This document shows, in pieces, positions 49,512 through 58,702 of a stretch of 64,000 nt of DNA; position 1 is the first letter of the stretch, and the number at the start of each line of letters is the position of its first letter. The translations under genes and the position numbers were made by a program. The DNA comes from DATJKD01 sp963834855 (lineage in GTDB: Bacteria > Pseudomonadota > Gammaproteobacteria > Steroidobacterales > Steroidobacteraceae): contig CAWIDH010000017.1 of the NCBI GenBank assembly GCA_963834855.1, positions 124,001-188,000 of the forward strand. Direction: 5' to 3'. The notes below the pieces were generated by a model. That model did no database searches, was not told the DNA's origin, and was given only the letters and a program-made list of their open reading frames with translations.

Positions 49512-51162
49512 GCGCGCGTACCTACCGGACCACGGAGACGGTGGACTTCGCCATCGTGGGCTCGGGCGCTGCGGGCGGCGTGCTCGCCCGCGAGCTGGCG
49601 CAGGCCGGGTTCGATGTCGTGGTCCTCGAGCAGGGGCCGCGCCTCACCGCGGCCGACTTCCGTCACGACGAGCTCGATTACTGGTTCAACAACGCGCTGC
49701 TCAACAGCCTGGCCGACAGCCCGCAGAGTTTCCGCAGGACGCCCGACGATACGGCCAGGCCGGTGCACGACGTCCCTGCCGCGCTCTACGCGCGCATGGT
49801 CGGCGGCAGCAGCAATCACTTCACGGCGAACTACTGGCGGTTCCACGAGATCGATTTCAAGGAACGCAGCCGGCTCGGCTCGATACGCCGGGCACGGCGT
49901 TCGACGACTGGCCGATCGACTACGCCGAGCTCGAGCCGTACTACACGAAGGCGGAATGGGAGATCGGCGTTTCCGGGCTCGCCGGCGCGAGTCCGTTCGA
50001 TCCGCCGCGCAGCAAGCCCTACCCGATGCCGCCACTGCCGGTGAAGTCCTCGGGCGTGCTGCTCGAGCGAGGCGCGCGCAAGCTCGGGCTGCATCCGTTC
50101 CCTGCGCCGATGGCGATCACCTCGCAGCCGTACCGCGGCCGGCCGGCCTGTGTGCACTGCGGGTTCTGCATCGGCTACGGCTGCGAGATGCTCGCAAAGT
50201 CCTCCACGCTCTACACGATGATTCCCGAGGCCGAGGCCACCGGACGCTGCGAGGTGCGGCCACTCTCCTACGTGTTCCGCATCGACATGGACGGGCGCGG
50301 GCGCGCGACGGGCGTCAGTTACTTCGACCGCGACCGGCGCGAGCAGCGGCAGAAAGCGCGCGCGGTCGTCCTGGCGGCGAATGGCGCAGAGTCGGCGCGC
50401 CTGCTGCTGACGTCGGCAAACGGACGCTTCCCCGACGGGCTGGCCAATTCGAGCGGCACGGTCGGCAGGCACCTGATGTTCAACGTGTACTCGGAGGTGC
50501 ACGCACTCTTCGACCATCCGCTCAACGAATACAAGAGCGTGCAGGTGACGCGGGTCGTGCACGACTTCTACGACTCGGACCCGAAGCGGGGCTTCTACGG
50601 CGGCGGCGGTTTCGACGGCCGCATCGGGCCGGCACCGCTCGCCTGGGCGATGTGGGCGCCCCCGCGCGACCGCAGCTGGGGCGCGCCGTTCAAGTCCCTG
50701 CTCGAGGCGATGCCGCGCGCGATGCTCGTGGCGACGCACTCCACCTCGCTGCCGCAGGCGGACAACAGCGTGAGTCTCGACCCGACGCTGAAAGACGCGT
50801 GGGGCCTGCCGGCGCTGCGCGTCACCTATCGCGATCATCCGGACGATCTTGCGACGGCGCGCTTCCTGCAGGACCGGTCGGTCGAAGTGATGCAGGCGGC
50901 CGGTGCGCTCGAGGTCTGGAAGGGCCCGGTGGCGGAACACACGGGGTCCCCGCACCTGCTTGGTACCTGCCGGATGGGCGACGATCCGGCGACGTCCGTG
51001 GTCGACCGTTACCACCGCGCGCACGATATCCGCAACCTGTTTATCTGCGACAGCTCGAGCTTCGTCACCTCCGGGCGCGGTCAGCCGACCCTCACGATCC
51101 AGGCGCTCGCCTTCCGTGCCGCGGACCATATCGCCCGCTTCGCGCGCCGAGGCGAAATCTAG
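49508..51162 (+). CDS. GMC-family flavoprotein, gluconate-dehydrogenase-like large subunit (frameshifted)
   Basis: The gene starts at ATG 49508. The first frame holds the FAD motif VGSGAAGGVLARELAQAG and MVGGSSNHFTANYW. A single-base-loss type shift at about 49880-49895 leads to the frame with PGTAFDDWPIDYAELEPYY, a cysteine-rich segment (CVHCGFCIGYGCEM), and the GMC C-terminus (GTCRMGDDPATSVVD, then SGRGQPTLTI). About 550 residues when joined. Family members oxidise gluconate, 2-ketogluconate, fructose or polyols in the periplasm and pass electrons to a cytochrome. The exact sugar cannot be told. Conservation on both sides of the break favours an indel error. Confidence 0.83.
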
Positions 51163-51248
51163 CGCGGCGTCGCGCTTCGACGCTTCGGAACCACGGCTGG
51201 TGGCAGGTGTACTTCTCCCGGGCGTGAGGCTGCCGTACAGTGCAGTCG

Positions 51249-51617
51249 ATGCCCGTCGAGCTCGAAAAACCACGACGCCGATCCTCGGCGCCCATCCCCA
51301 TCACCCGGGAACGGGCGCTGATGGACCTCGCGCGCGCGAACGCGGAGCGTGATCACGAGAAGCCGCCGCGACGGGTAATGCCAACCGTCGTGGGCGTGTT
51401 GCTGGCCCTGGCGGTCGTTGCGGTCATAGGCCGCGGCTTCGATGCCTTTCTCGGAGGTTTTCAGCGTCTGCTGGAGCGGATCGCGCAGGAGGAGGCGGAA
51501 GCCGAGGCCCGCAAGCCGCAACCGATCTTCGTGGTGCCGGAAGAGGCGCCTGCATCGGACGAGGCGCCTGCTCCGGATGCCGGCCCCGGGAATGCGGAGC
51601 CGCCGCCCGACCACTGA
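51249..51617 (+). CDS. Small single-span membrane protein with acidic proline-rich tail
   Basis: The 122-residue product from ATG 51249 has a basic cytoplasmic N-terminus (residues 1-43), one transmembrane helix (MPTVVGVLLALAVVAVIG), an amphipathic charged helix (LLERIAQEEAEAEA), and a Pro/Ala/Glu-rich tail. I recognise no family. It lies 86 bases after the GMC gene and ends 5 bases before the phoD stop on the other strand. The start has no strong ribosome site, so the in-frame GTG at 51240 remains possible. Confidence 0.6.
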   Translation: MPVELEKPRRRSSAPIPITRERALMDLARANAERDHEKPPRRVMPTVVGVLLALAVVAVIGRGFDAFLGGFQRLLERIAQEEAEAEARKPQPIFVVPEEAPASDEAPAPDAGPGNAEPPPDH

Positions 51618-51622
51618 GCGGT

Positions 51623-53200
51623 TCAGGTCCGCACGGGCCCGGGCTTGCCATCCTCAACGGTGAACGACGCGAAGACGCGCGAGGCGGACTCGGGCTGCGC
51701 AACGGTTTCGACCGCGACCATGTCTGCCTGCGCCCGGTCGCGCTTGAGGTCGAGCCTGAGGTAGCCGCGGTACTGGCTGCTTGCGGCGAGCAGGCTCGGA
51801 TTCTCGGCCAGGCGATCGTCGATCAGCTTGCGGGGCACCCCCTGCGAGGAAATGGAGGTGGTGACGAACTCCGCCGCCAGCACTTTCGATTCGGGATCCG
51901 ACGCCTGGCGATTCAGCTTCGCAACGAGAAAGGCGTGGATGTCGCCGGCCAGGCAGATCGGGTTGCGTGCCTGCGTCGCCTCGAGCGCCGCGTACAGCCG
52001 CTCGCGCGCAGCGGGGTAGCCGCTCCAGCCATCGGTCCAGTACAGCTCTCCCGGACCGCGCTGCTCGTCGACGTGGGCCATCACCGTTCCCTGCGCGAGC
52101 AGGGTGAAGCGCGCCTTGCTCTCTGCGAGACACGCGCCGAGCCAGGCTTCCTGTCGTGCGCCGAGCTTGGTGCGCGAGGGCGTTACGAGCTCGGCGCAGT
52201 CGCTCACGCGGTTCGAGCCGCCGCGACCGGGCTTCGGGCAGGCCTGCGGCGAGCGGTACTGGCGGTCGTCGAGCATCAGCACGTTGACCAGGTCGCCGAA
52301 CGCCTGCTGCGAATGTATCCGCATGTATGCGCCCTGGGGCAGCGCGCTCCGGGGCAGCGGCTGATGCTCGTAGCAGGCCTTGTAAGCGGCAGCACGGCGC
52401 GCAAGGAACCACGCCGGATCGTCGGCTTCCTCGGAGGCATCGGCGGCGTAGTCGTTGTCCACCTCGTGATCGTCCCAGCTGATGAGCCAGGGACAGGTCG
52501 CGTGCGCCGCCTGCAGCCGCGGATCGCTCTTGTAGAGCGCGTAGCGCGCGCGATAGTCGTCGAGCGAGTAGCACTCCGGCGCGCCGTGACTGCGGATGCG
52601 ATTCTGCCCCCACGAAAGCTCGTAGATGTAGTCGCCCAGGTGCAGGACGAGGTCCGGCTCGTCGGCGACCATCGCCTGGTACGCGGTGTAGTAGCCGTGC
52701 TCGTACTGCTGGCAGGAGGCGACGGCGAGCCTCAGGCGCTCTGGAACCGCATTACGTGCGGGCGCCGTGGCGGTACGGCCGACCGGACTGCGCGCGCCGC
52801 CGGCCGTGAACCGGTACCAGTAGGGACGACCCGCTTCGAGACCGCCGGGCTCGACGTGCACGGAGTGCGCCCAGTCCGGCGCCGCGTACTCGACGCCGGA
52901 GCGCACGATCCGGCGAAACTGCGGGTCGGCCGCGACCTCCCACGCTACGGGCACGGCGGTGGCCGGCATGCCGCCGCCCGGCGCGAGCGGGACGGGGGCG
53001 AGCCGCGTCCACAGCACGACGTTGTCCGGTGACGGATAGCCCGAAGCCACTCCCAGCGTGAACGGGTTCGCATCGAACCTGTATGACTCGGCGGCACCGA
53101 GCAGGCGCGGCGGCAGGAGCGGCAGCGCTCCCAGCGCAGCGAACTGCTTGAGCAACCGGCGGCGGTCCCTGCGACGGACCTCGATCGATCGGTCGTTCAT
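51623..53200 (-). CDS. phoD: Alkaline phosphatase D, Tat-exported
   Basis: The 525-residue protein from ATG 53200 has a twin-arginine leader (RRRDRRRLLKQFAALGALPLL), an N-terminal Fn3-like domain, and a PhoD metallophosphoesterase domain. Ligand motifs are present: the cysteine in VASCQQYEHG, HLGDYIYE, SWDDHEVDND, MLDDRQYR and LAGDIHAFLV. The family binds Fe3+ and Ca2+ and hydrolyses phosphomonoesters or diesters in the periplasm. No Pho box was identified in the 210 bases before the divergent cysteine synthase gene. Upstream in-frame starts exist but would precede the Tat motif by many residues. Confidence 0.92.
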   Translation of the reverse strand: MNDRSIEVRRRDRRRLLKQFAALGALPLLPPRLLGAAESYRFDANPFTLGVASGYPSPDNVVLWTRLAPVPLAPGGGMPATAVPVAWEVAADPQFRRIVRSGVEYAAPDWAHSVHVEPGGLEAGRPYWYRFTAGGARSPVGRTATAPARNAVPERLRLAVASCQQYEHGYYTAYQAMVADEPDLVLHLGDYIYELSWGQNRIRSHGAPECYSLDDYRARYALYKSDPRLQAAHATCPWLISWDDHEVDNDYAADASEEADDPAWFLARRAAAYKACYEHQPLPRSALPQGAYMRIHSQQAFGDLVNVLMLDDRQYRSPQACPKPGRGGSNRVSDCAELVTPSRTKLGARQEAWLGACLAESKARFTLLAQGTVMAHVDEQRGPGELYWTDGWSGYPAARERLYAALEATQARNPICLAGDIHAFLVAKLNRQASDPESKVLAAEFVTTSISSQGVPRKLIDDRLAENPSLLAASSQYRGYLRLDLKRDRAQADMVAVETVAQPESASRVFASFTVEDGKPGPVRT

Positions 53201-53410
53201 CGTGTCATCGGCATCGCCGGCTGCGTGCCCGGTTTGTCCTTCGAATGGTCCGGCCATCGGCGAAGTGTAGCGGCGGAATGCTGCAGGTTCGCGGCGCGGA
53301 ACCGGGCAGCGCTGTTTCACATGGATGCACCACGGACATTCCCCAGAAACGGCCGCCCGTATAGTCTGCACGCACACGGCCGTCGCGCGGCCAGCCTGCG
53401 GAACCAGACG

Positions 53411-54898
53411 ATGAAGCACGAATCAATCCTGCGCACGGTCGGGCGCACACCCGTGGTGCGCCTTAACCGGCTCGCCCCGGACGGCGCGACGGTCTACGTC
53501 AAGCTCGAGGCGTTCAACCCGATGGGCTCGGTGAAGGACCGGCTCGCGCTGGGCATCATCGAGGATGCCGAGCGCCGTGGACAGCTTGCACCGGGGCAGA
53601 CCGTCATCGAGGCGACCAGCGGCAACACCGGCATCGGGCTGGCGATGGTCTGCGCGGCGAAGGGCTATCCGCTGGTCGTGACCATGGCGGAGAATTTCAG
53701 CGTCGAGCGCCGCAAGCTCATGCGCTTCCTTGGCGCGCGGGTCGTGCTCACGCCGGCGGCACAGAAGGGATCCGGCATGCTGGCCAAGGCGCGCGAGCTC
53801 GCCCGCGCGCACGGCTGGTTCCTGTGCCGGCAGTTCGAGAACGAGGCCAACGCTCTCGTGCACTCGCGCACGACGGCACGCGAGATCCTCTCCGACTTCA
53901 AGGGCATGCGCCTGGACGCCTTCGTGACGGGCTACGGCACGGGCGGGACGCTCAAGGGGGTTGCTCGCGTATTGCGCCGCCGCCGCCCCGACACACGCAT
54001 CGTCGTCTGCGAGCCGGACAATTCGCAGGTGCTGGGCAGCGGGATCGCGCAGACGCGAACGGCCGATGGCGCGCCCGAGAGCAGTCACCCGATGTTCCGC
54101 CCGCACCTGATGCAGGGCTGGTCGCCCGACTTCGTCCCGAAGCTGACCGAGGATGCCGTGACCCTCGGTCTGATCGACGAGGTTCGGCCGGTCAGCGGGC
54201 ACGAGGCGCTTCGTCTCGCGCGGGAGCTGGCGACCCGGGAGGGCATCCTCGCCGGCATCTCGGGCGGCGCGACGCTCGCCGGGGCGATCGAGCTGGCACG
54301 CGGACTGCCGACCGGTGCCGTCGTGCTGTGCATGCTGCCGGACACCGGTGAGCGCTACCTGTCGACGCCGCTCTTCGAGAACATCGCCGCCGAGATGTCG
54401 GCCGAGGAGCTCGCGCTTTCCCGCTCGACGCCGGGCCAACGCTTCGATCAACCGACGGTGCCCGCACCCGTGACGCAGCCGGTGGCCCCGCCCGTGCCGG
54501 TCGCACCGGACGCCGCGCAGTTCGTCGCCGCCGCCATCGCGGATCCGGCACGGCCGGTGGTCATGTTCGCGCTCGAATGGTGCGAGTTCTGCTGGTCGGT
54601 GCGCCGCATGTTCGCGCATTACGGCGTCGAGTATCGCGCCGTCGACCTGGACTCGGTTGCTTACCAGGCGGACGGGCGCGGCAGCGCGATCCGCGGGGCG
54701 CTCGCCGAGCGCACCTCCATGACGACCATCCCGCAGATCTTCATCGACGGCGAGTTCATCGGCGGCGCGACGGATCTCTTCGAGGCGTGGCGCACGGGCG
54801 GCGCACAGCGGCTGCTCGAACGATGCGGGGTTGCGTACGATCGGAGCATCGCGTCGGATCCCTACGGCTTCCTTCCTTCGTGGCTGCAGCCGCGCTAG
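53411..54898 (+). CDS. Cysteine synthase fused to a C-terminal glutaredoxin domain
   Basis: The 495-residue protein starts at ATG 53411. Residues 1-310 are a PLP fold type II cysteine synthase: VKLEAFNPMGSVKDRL with the PLP lysine, the substrate loop EATSGNTGIGLAM, GYGTGGTLKGV, and ISGGATLAGA. After a proline/valine-rich linker (about 335-365), residues about 375-475 are a glutaredoxin domain, with CEFC as the redox pair and TTIPQIFIDGEFIGG as the cis-proline and glutathione-binding region. The synthase part makes cysteine from an activated serine and sulphide or another sulphur donor. The fused domain could reduce a persulphide or thiosulphate-derived product such as S-sulphocysteine. That link is inference. 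Confidence 0.9.
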   Translation: MKHESILRTVGRTPVVRLNRLAPDGATVYVKLEAFNPMGSVKDRLALGIIEDAERRGQLAPGQTVIEATSGNTGIGLAMVCAAKGYPLVVTMAENFSVERRKLMRFLGARVVLTPAAQKGSGMLAKARELARAHGWFLCRQFENEANALVHSRTTAREILSDFKGMRLDAFVTGYGTGGTLKGVARVLRRRRPDTRIVVCEPDNSQVLGSGIAQTRTADGAPESSHPMFRPHLMQGWSPDFVPKLTEDAVTLGLIDEVRPVSGHEALRLARELATREGILAGISGGATLAGAIELARGLPTGAVVLCMLPDTGERYLSTPLFENIAAEMSAEELALSRSTPGQRFDQPTVPAPVTQPVAPPVPVAPDAAQFVAAAIADPARPVVMFALEWCEFCWSVRRMFAHYGVEYRAVDLDSVAYQADGRGSAIRGALAERTSMTTIPQIFIDGEFIGGATDLFEAWRTGGAQRLLERCGVAYDRSIASDPYGFLPSWLQPR

Positions 54899-54912
54899 GC
54901 GGAAGGCCCGGA

Positions 54913-55383
54913 TCACTCGCCGATACGAACGATCTCCGCCTCGCCGTCGCTGAACGGCACGATGTCGCCGACCCGCCCGCCGAGCAGTGCCTGGGCGAGC
55001 GGCGAGACGTACGAGATGCGCCCCTCCGCAGGCGCGGCCTCATCCTCGCCGACGATGCGGAACGTGCGCGGTCCGCCTTCGCCGGGCGCCAGCGTGACAC
55101 GGGAGCCGAACCGGACCTTGTCGGTGTCCGTCGGGGCGGGCACCAGCTCGGCGCTCGACAGGCGCTGGCTCCAATACCGCAGGTCGCGGCGATGACGCGC
55201 GACCTCCGCGCGGTCTTCGGAGCTGCGCGCTTCACCCAGCGCCTCACGCGACTTTCGCAGCTCCTCTTCGATCCGCGCGAGACCGTTCTCGGTGACGAGG
55301 TTGCGATGCGGGCTCACGACCCGGTCGGGAATATCCTCGGCTCCCTGGTCGCCATCCTGGTCCTTGACGAAGGCGCGGCTCAC
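54913..55383 (-). CDS. GreA/GreB-family transcription elongation factor
   Basis: GTG 55383 gives a 156-residue protein beginning SRAFVKDQDGDQ, a start shared by Gre-family proteins with a shortened coiled coil. The N-terminal helical part (LARIEEELRKSREALGEARSSEDRAE) and the C-terminal FKBP-like domain (VRFGSRVTLAP, RISYVSPLAQALLGGRVGDIV) are both visible. Gre factors rescue backtracked RNA polymerase through the secondary channel. The acidic coiled-coil tip of classic GreA is less clear, so a regulator-type role is possible. A 31-codon ORF overlaps its start. Confidence 0.87.
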   Translation of the reverse strand: MSRAFVKDQDGDQGAEDIPDRVVSPHRNLVTENGLARIEEELRKSREALGEARSSEDRAEVARHRRDLRYWSQRLSSAELVPAPTDTDKVRFGSRVTLAPGEGGPRTFRIVGEDEAAPAEGRISYVSPLAQALLGGRVGDIVPFSDGEAEIVRIGE

Positions 55384-55475
55384 AGCTCGCGCTCCACTAC
55401 GCAGCCCACGACATCCTCGACCGTTCGCGCGACGGCGGGTGTCCCAGCGACGGACTTGTTTCTGAGCGTGGCCAT
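55380..55475 (-). CDS. Short upstream ORF coupled to the Gre-factor gene
   Basis: A 31-residue frame (MATLRNKSVAGTPAVARTVE...) starts at ATG 55475 after a GGAGCTGATTG ribosome site. Its stop overlaps the GTG start of the Gre gene (GTGA). The peptide has no recognised motif. Good initiation signals and exact overlap suggest a coupled small protein or leader peptide. Confidence 0.45.
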   Translation of the reverse strand: MATLRNKSVAGTPAVARTVEDVVGCVVEREL

Positions 55476-55611
55476 CAATCAGCTCCGAAAAGTAAGTATC
55501 CGCCCGGTTGGCGCGTACTTCCACGGCTTTCGGGCGCCTCCGCCGCTTCCTGCATAATGCGGGGTCTGGTACGCCGCCGAGCCCCGCGTTCAGCGGGCAG
55601 GAATCCGACAC

Positions 55612-56223
55612 ATGCTGGGAGAATCCGGTTTCGGGGTCGCCGCCCTCATCTTCGCCGTGACCATCGCTGCCAGCCTCTACGGGCTGTACCGGTCGCCGCA
55701 GTTCATCGAACGTTGCCTGTTCCGGCCGTACTGGTTCCTGCGCAAGCGGCGCTACGAGACCATCGTCACCAGCGGCTTCGTCCACGCGGACCTTGCCCAC
55801 CTGCTGTTCAACATGCTCACCTTCTATTTCTTCGCGTTCCCGCTGGAGCGTTACATCGGGTCGGTGCGGTTCGCTCTTCTGTACCTGCTCGGGCTGGTCG
55901 TGAGCGACCTCGGCACGTACTTCAAGCACCGCAACGATCCCGACTATGCGTCGCTCGGAGCGTCGGGGGCGATCTCGGCGGTGCTGTTCGCCGCGATCGT
56001 CTACTTTCCGGAGATGAAGCTGTTCATCATTCCAATCCCGGTGCCCATCCCGGCGCCGTTGTTCGCCGTGGGCTATGTCGCCTACTCATGGTGGTCGGCG
56101 CGGCAGGCGAGGGGTCGCATCAATCACGACGCACACCTGGGCGGCGCGCTGTTCGGAGTGCTGTTCGTGATGGTGACCGACCCGGCTTCCTGGTCGAGGA
56201 TGCTGCAGACCGTTTTCGGCTGA
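55612..56223 (+). CDS. Rhomboid-family intramembrane serine protease
   Basis: The 203-residue protein has about six membrane segments. The catalytic serine lies in LGASGAISAV (GxSG), the catalytic histidine in NHDAHLGGALFG, and the early loop carries HADLAHLLFNMLTF, matching the rhomboid HxxxxHxxxN pattern. Rhomboids cut transmembrane helices within the bilayer; the substrate cannot be predicted. ATG 55612 places the first membrane span at residues 8-26. It is divergent from the Gre-factor gene. Confidence 0.92.
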   Translation: MLGESGFGVAALIFAVTIAASLYGLYRSPQFIERCLFRPYWFLRKRRYETIVTSGFVHADLAHLLFNMLTFYFFAFPLERYIGSVRFALLYLLGLVVSDLGTYFKHRNDPDYASLGASGAISAVLFAAIVYFPEMKLFIIPIPVPIPAPLFAVGYVAYSWWSARQARGRINHDAHLGGALFGVLFVMVTDPASWSRMLQTVFG

Positions 56224-56376
56224 GGCGACGGCGCTGGTCTTGCGGCACCGGGTCAAGGAGCCCGCCGGCTAGTAAGTTTTGCGAGCGAGCGCACTCATTG
56301 AGCATGGAAAGGTCGCCAGTCGCGGAATGCCGCGCGTACACTCGCGCCCGAGCATGTTGGCGTGAGGAATGCTGCG

Positions 56377-56757
56377 ATGACTGTATTCAGGCGATGTGTC
56401 GCTTCGATTCTGTGCGTGGCCGTGATCAACCTGGGCTCGCCGCTGGTGGCCCGGGCCGGGGTCATCGGTACTTTGCAGGCGGTGGAAACCCAGACGCGTG
56501 CTGCGGACCTCGCCACGATCAACTCGGCGCTTGCGCGCGAGCAGGTGAGGGCGCAGTTTGCCGCCCTCGGCGTGGATGCGGCGCAGATCGAGACGCGCGT
56601 GGCTGCGATGACGGACGCAGAGCTGCGCAGCCTGGCTGGCCAGATGCAGGACCTGCCGGCCGGATCGGACGCGCTGGCCGTGATCGGCATCGTGTTCCTG
56701 GTGCTGCTGATCCTTGAATTGGTCGGCGTCATCGACATCTTCAAGAAGGGCCCGTAG
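56377..56757 (+). CDS. PA2779-family exported small protein
   Basis: ATG 56377 is preceded by GAGGAA. The 126-residue product has a signal peptide (CVASILCVAVINLGSPLVARA), a helical middle (ATINSALAREQVRAQFAALGVDAAQIETRVAAMTDAEL-like heptads, residues about 45-90), and a C-terminal transmembrane helix (ALAVIGIVFLVLLILELVGV). This matches the PA2779 family, which is nearly always followed by a PA2778-type peptidase gene, as here 27 bases downstream. The function is not established. The layout suggests an anchored partner or substrate of the peptidase. Confidence 0.85.
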   Translation: MTVFRRCVASILCVAVINLGSPLVARAGVIGTLQAVETQTRAADLATINSALAREQVRAQFAALGVDAAQIETRVAAMTDAELRSLAGQMQDLPAGSDALAVIGIVFLVLLILELVGVIDIFKKGP

Positions 56758-56784
56758 GCGTTCAGACATCGGAACTCTGAGCCG

Positions 56785-57754
56785 ATGACGCGCGGCGCAC
56801 GCGCGGCGTGCCTGCTCGGTTCGCTGTGGCTCGCGTCCTGCGCCACGTCGGGGCGCATGGAGGACTGGCCGGCCCCGGTCGAGCCTGAACGCGTCGATCT
56901 CGAGGCGACGCCGTTTTTCCCGCAGCGCGACTACCAGTGCGGGCCCGCGGCGCTCGCGACGATCCTTGCGGCCACGGGTGTGGCCGTGACGCCGGACGAG
57001 CTCGTCTCCGAGGTATACCTGCCGGCGCGGCGAGGCAGCCTGCAGGTCGAGATCGTCGCGGCCACTCGCGCGCGCGGCCGACTGCCGTACCTCCTGCCGC
57101 CGGATGAATCTGTCGTTGCTCGCGGAGCTGTCGGCTGGTCGCCCCGTGCTGGTGCTGCAGAAGCTTGGCGCCGGCCCATGGCCCGGATGGCACTACGCCG
57201 TGCTGGTGGGCTATGACCGGGCGCGACATACCGTGTTGCTGCGCTCGGGGACCGACCGCCGGCTCGAGATGTCGGCGCGGCGCTTCTTCTGGAGCTGGGA
57301 GCGGGGCGGCCGGTGGGCGCTCGTGGCGCTCGAGCCTGGCGCGATGCCGGCGCTCGCTGACCTGCATCGCTACGTGGGCGCGTCCGCAGGTCTCGAGGCC
57401 GTGGGCAGGCTCGACGAAGCGTCGCTCGCCTACGCCTCTGCGGCGCGGCGATGGCCCGACGAAGCGCTCCCCTGGCTGGGTCTCGCCAACGTCGCATACG
57501 CGCGCGACGACCTGGTCACTGCCCAGCGCCTCTACGGCGATGCGCTGGCTCGCGACCCCGATGATGTCGCGGCGCGCAACAACCGCGCCGAATCGCTGCT
57601 GCGGCTGGGTTGTCGATCCGCCGCGGCGCGCGAAATCGCGCGTGCGCAGACGCTTGCGCGGGGTGGAGCGCTCGAGGTGCCCGTGGAGGAGACCGCGAAC
57701 CGGATCGCGGCCGCGACGGAAGGGGACGCGGCGGACTGCCCGGTCCTCGAATGA
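56785..57754 (+). CDS. PA2778-family C39-like cysteine peptidase with TPR tail (frameshifted)
   Basis: The first frame starts at ATG 56785 with a lipoprotein-type leader (LLGSLWLASCATS, lipobox cysteine) and the C39-like nucleophile region YQCGPAALATIL. A shift at about 57090-57110 leads to the frame with NLSLLAELSAGRPVLVLQ, the catalytic histidine in GWHYAVLVGYD, and a C-terminal TPR-like section (LPWLGLANVAYARDDLVTAQ) to 57754. About 320 residues when joined. C39-like peptidases cut leader or peptide bonds. As an outer-face lipoprotein next to PA2779 it probably acts in the envelope. Both halves look well conserved. Confidence 0.8.
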
Positions 57755-57841
57755 CACCGGGCCGCTCGGTTGATGCCGCTGCCCGCACGGAGTAGTTTTC
57801 GATCGCGGCACCTGTCACGGAAGCGTGCGAACCACGACTCG

Positions 57842-58057
57842 ATGAGCCTGCGCGACGAAGTGGAGAAACTCCTGCCGGAGTGGCGGCACTGGTACGGGAA
57901 CCTGTTCGACGCCGCCCTCGATCTCGGCGTCATCCGCGCGACCGTCTGCGATCCCTCGTCGCTGCTGCTCTCGAATCGCCATCGAGGAGTGCGGGCCGAC
58001 GCGGAGCAGGCGCACCGCGAGCGATGGAGCGCGGTGGAGAATCCACCCGAAGACTAG
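57842..58057 (+). CDS. Small hypothetical protein next to repeat copy 3
   Basis: The 71-residue frame from ATG 57842 (MSLRDEVEKLLPEWRHWYGN...) has high G+C at third codon positions, a helical N-terminal half and a charged tail. No ribosome site, signal or family is recognisable. It ends about 10 bases before the repeat flank. It may be a remnant of a larger gene disrupted by the element. Confidence 0.45.
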   Translation: MSLRDEVEKLLPEWRHWYGNLFDAALDLGVIRATVCDPSSLLLSNRHRGVRADAEQAHRERWSAVENPPED

Positions 58058-58067
58058 CTGGCGCGGC

Positions 58068-58700
58068 TCTGGCCACGGCGCCGCTGCTGCGCGCCGACGC
58101 CCGGCCTCGGCTGGCTGCTCGCATGCTCGCCGACGCTCGGCCCGGGTGCCTCGCTGGGCCGCAACCACGATCGAGGGTCGTTGCAGGGCTGAAGATTGGT
58201 GCCCCGCACGTTCGTCGGCGCACACCGTATCGGCAGCGGTATCGCGGAATCGTCGCAGAGTCATGACTACGGAGTGCGCCGCGACGTCTACCTGCGACGG
58301 TCGAGACGTCGTTGCGGCCCACGAGACACCCGGTCCAAACGCCGGCTCGCCGATGCCGCGGTGGCCGCCGGCGTACTGATGCCGCAATTGGGTCACGAGC
58401 CGGCGTCTGGACGCGGTGTATCCCAGCCGCGACGAGGCTTCCGCGGGCACAGGTGGAATGTCGCGGACCACTCGGAGCGAAGGCCGCCTCGACGATTCCG
58501 CGATACCAACGACCGTTCGGCGTGCTCCGACCGAATGTGCGGGGCACCAATCTTCAGCCCTGCAACGACCCTGAAGCGTGGTGAGCGGCTGGGGATACAC
58601 CGCGGCCGGGCGTCGGCGAGCAGCGAGCCACCGCGGCCGGGCGTCGGCGAGCAGCCAGCGCCGGCGAGCAACCACCGCGGCCGGGCGGCGCCGCGTCGGC
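58068..58700 (+). repeat. Dispersed giant palindromic element, copy 3
   Basis: The core, 58175-58571 (397 bp, the same length as copy 2), is closed by 35-base perfect inverted arms (58175-58209 against 58537-58571; GGGTCGTTGCAGGGC... / ...GCCCTGCAACGACCC). The outer unit at 58140-58165 (CCGGGTGCCTCGCTGGGCCG) is related by inversion to GCGGCCCACGAGACACCCGG at 58315, and CGGTGTATCCCAGCCG (58416) to CGGCTGGGGATACACCGCGG (58582). Tandem GCGTCGGCGAGCAG-type units fill the flanks. It lies between convergent gene ends (57842-58057 and the GFA gene). Central sequence differs from copy 2 by scattered substitutions, so the copies are not recent duplicates. Confidence 0.87.
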
Positions 58701-58702
58701 CG

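Noticed and set aside
58590..58700. Tandem GC-rich units resembling a CRISPR array
   Set aside because: Units are degenerate and directly adjacent with no unique spacers of fixed length, and no cas genes are present.
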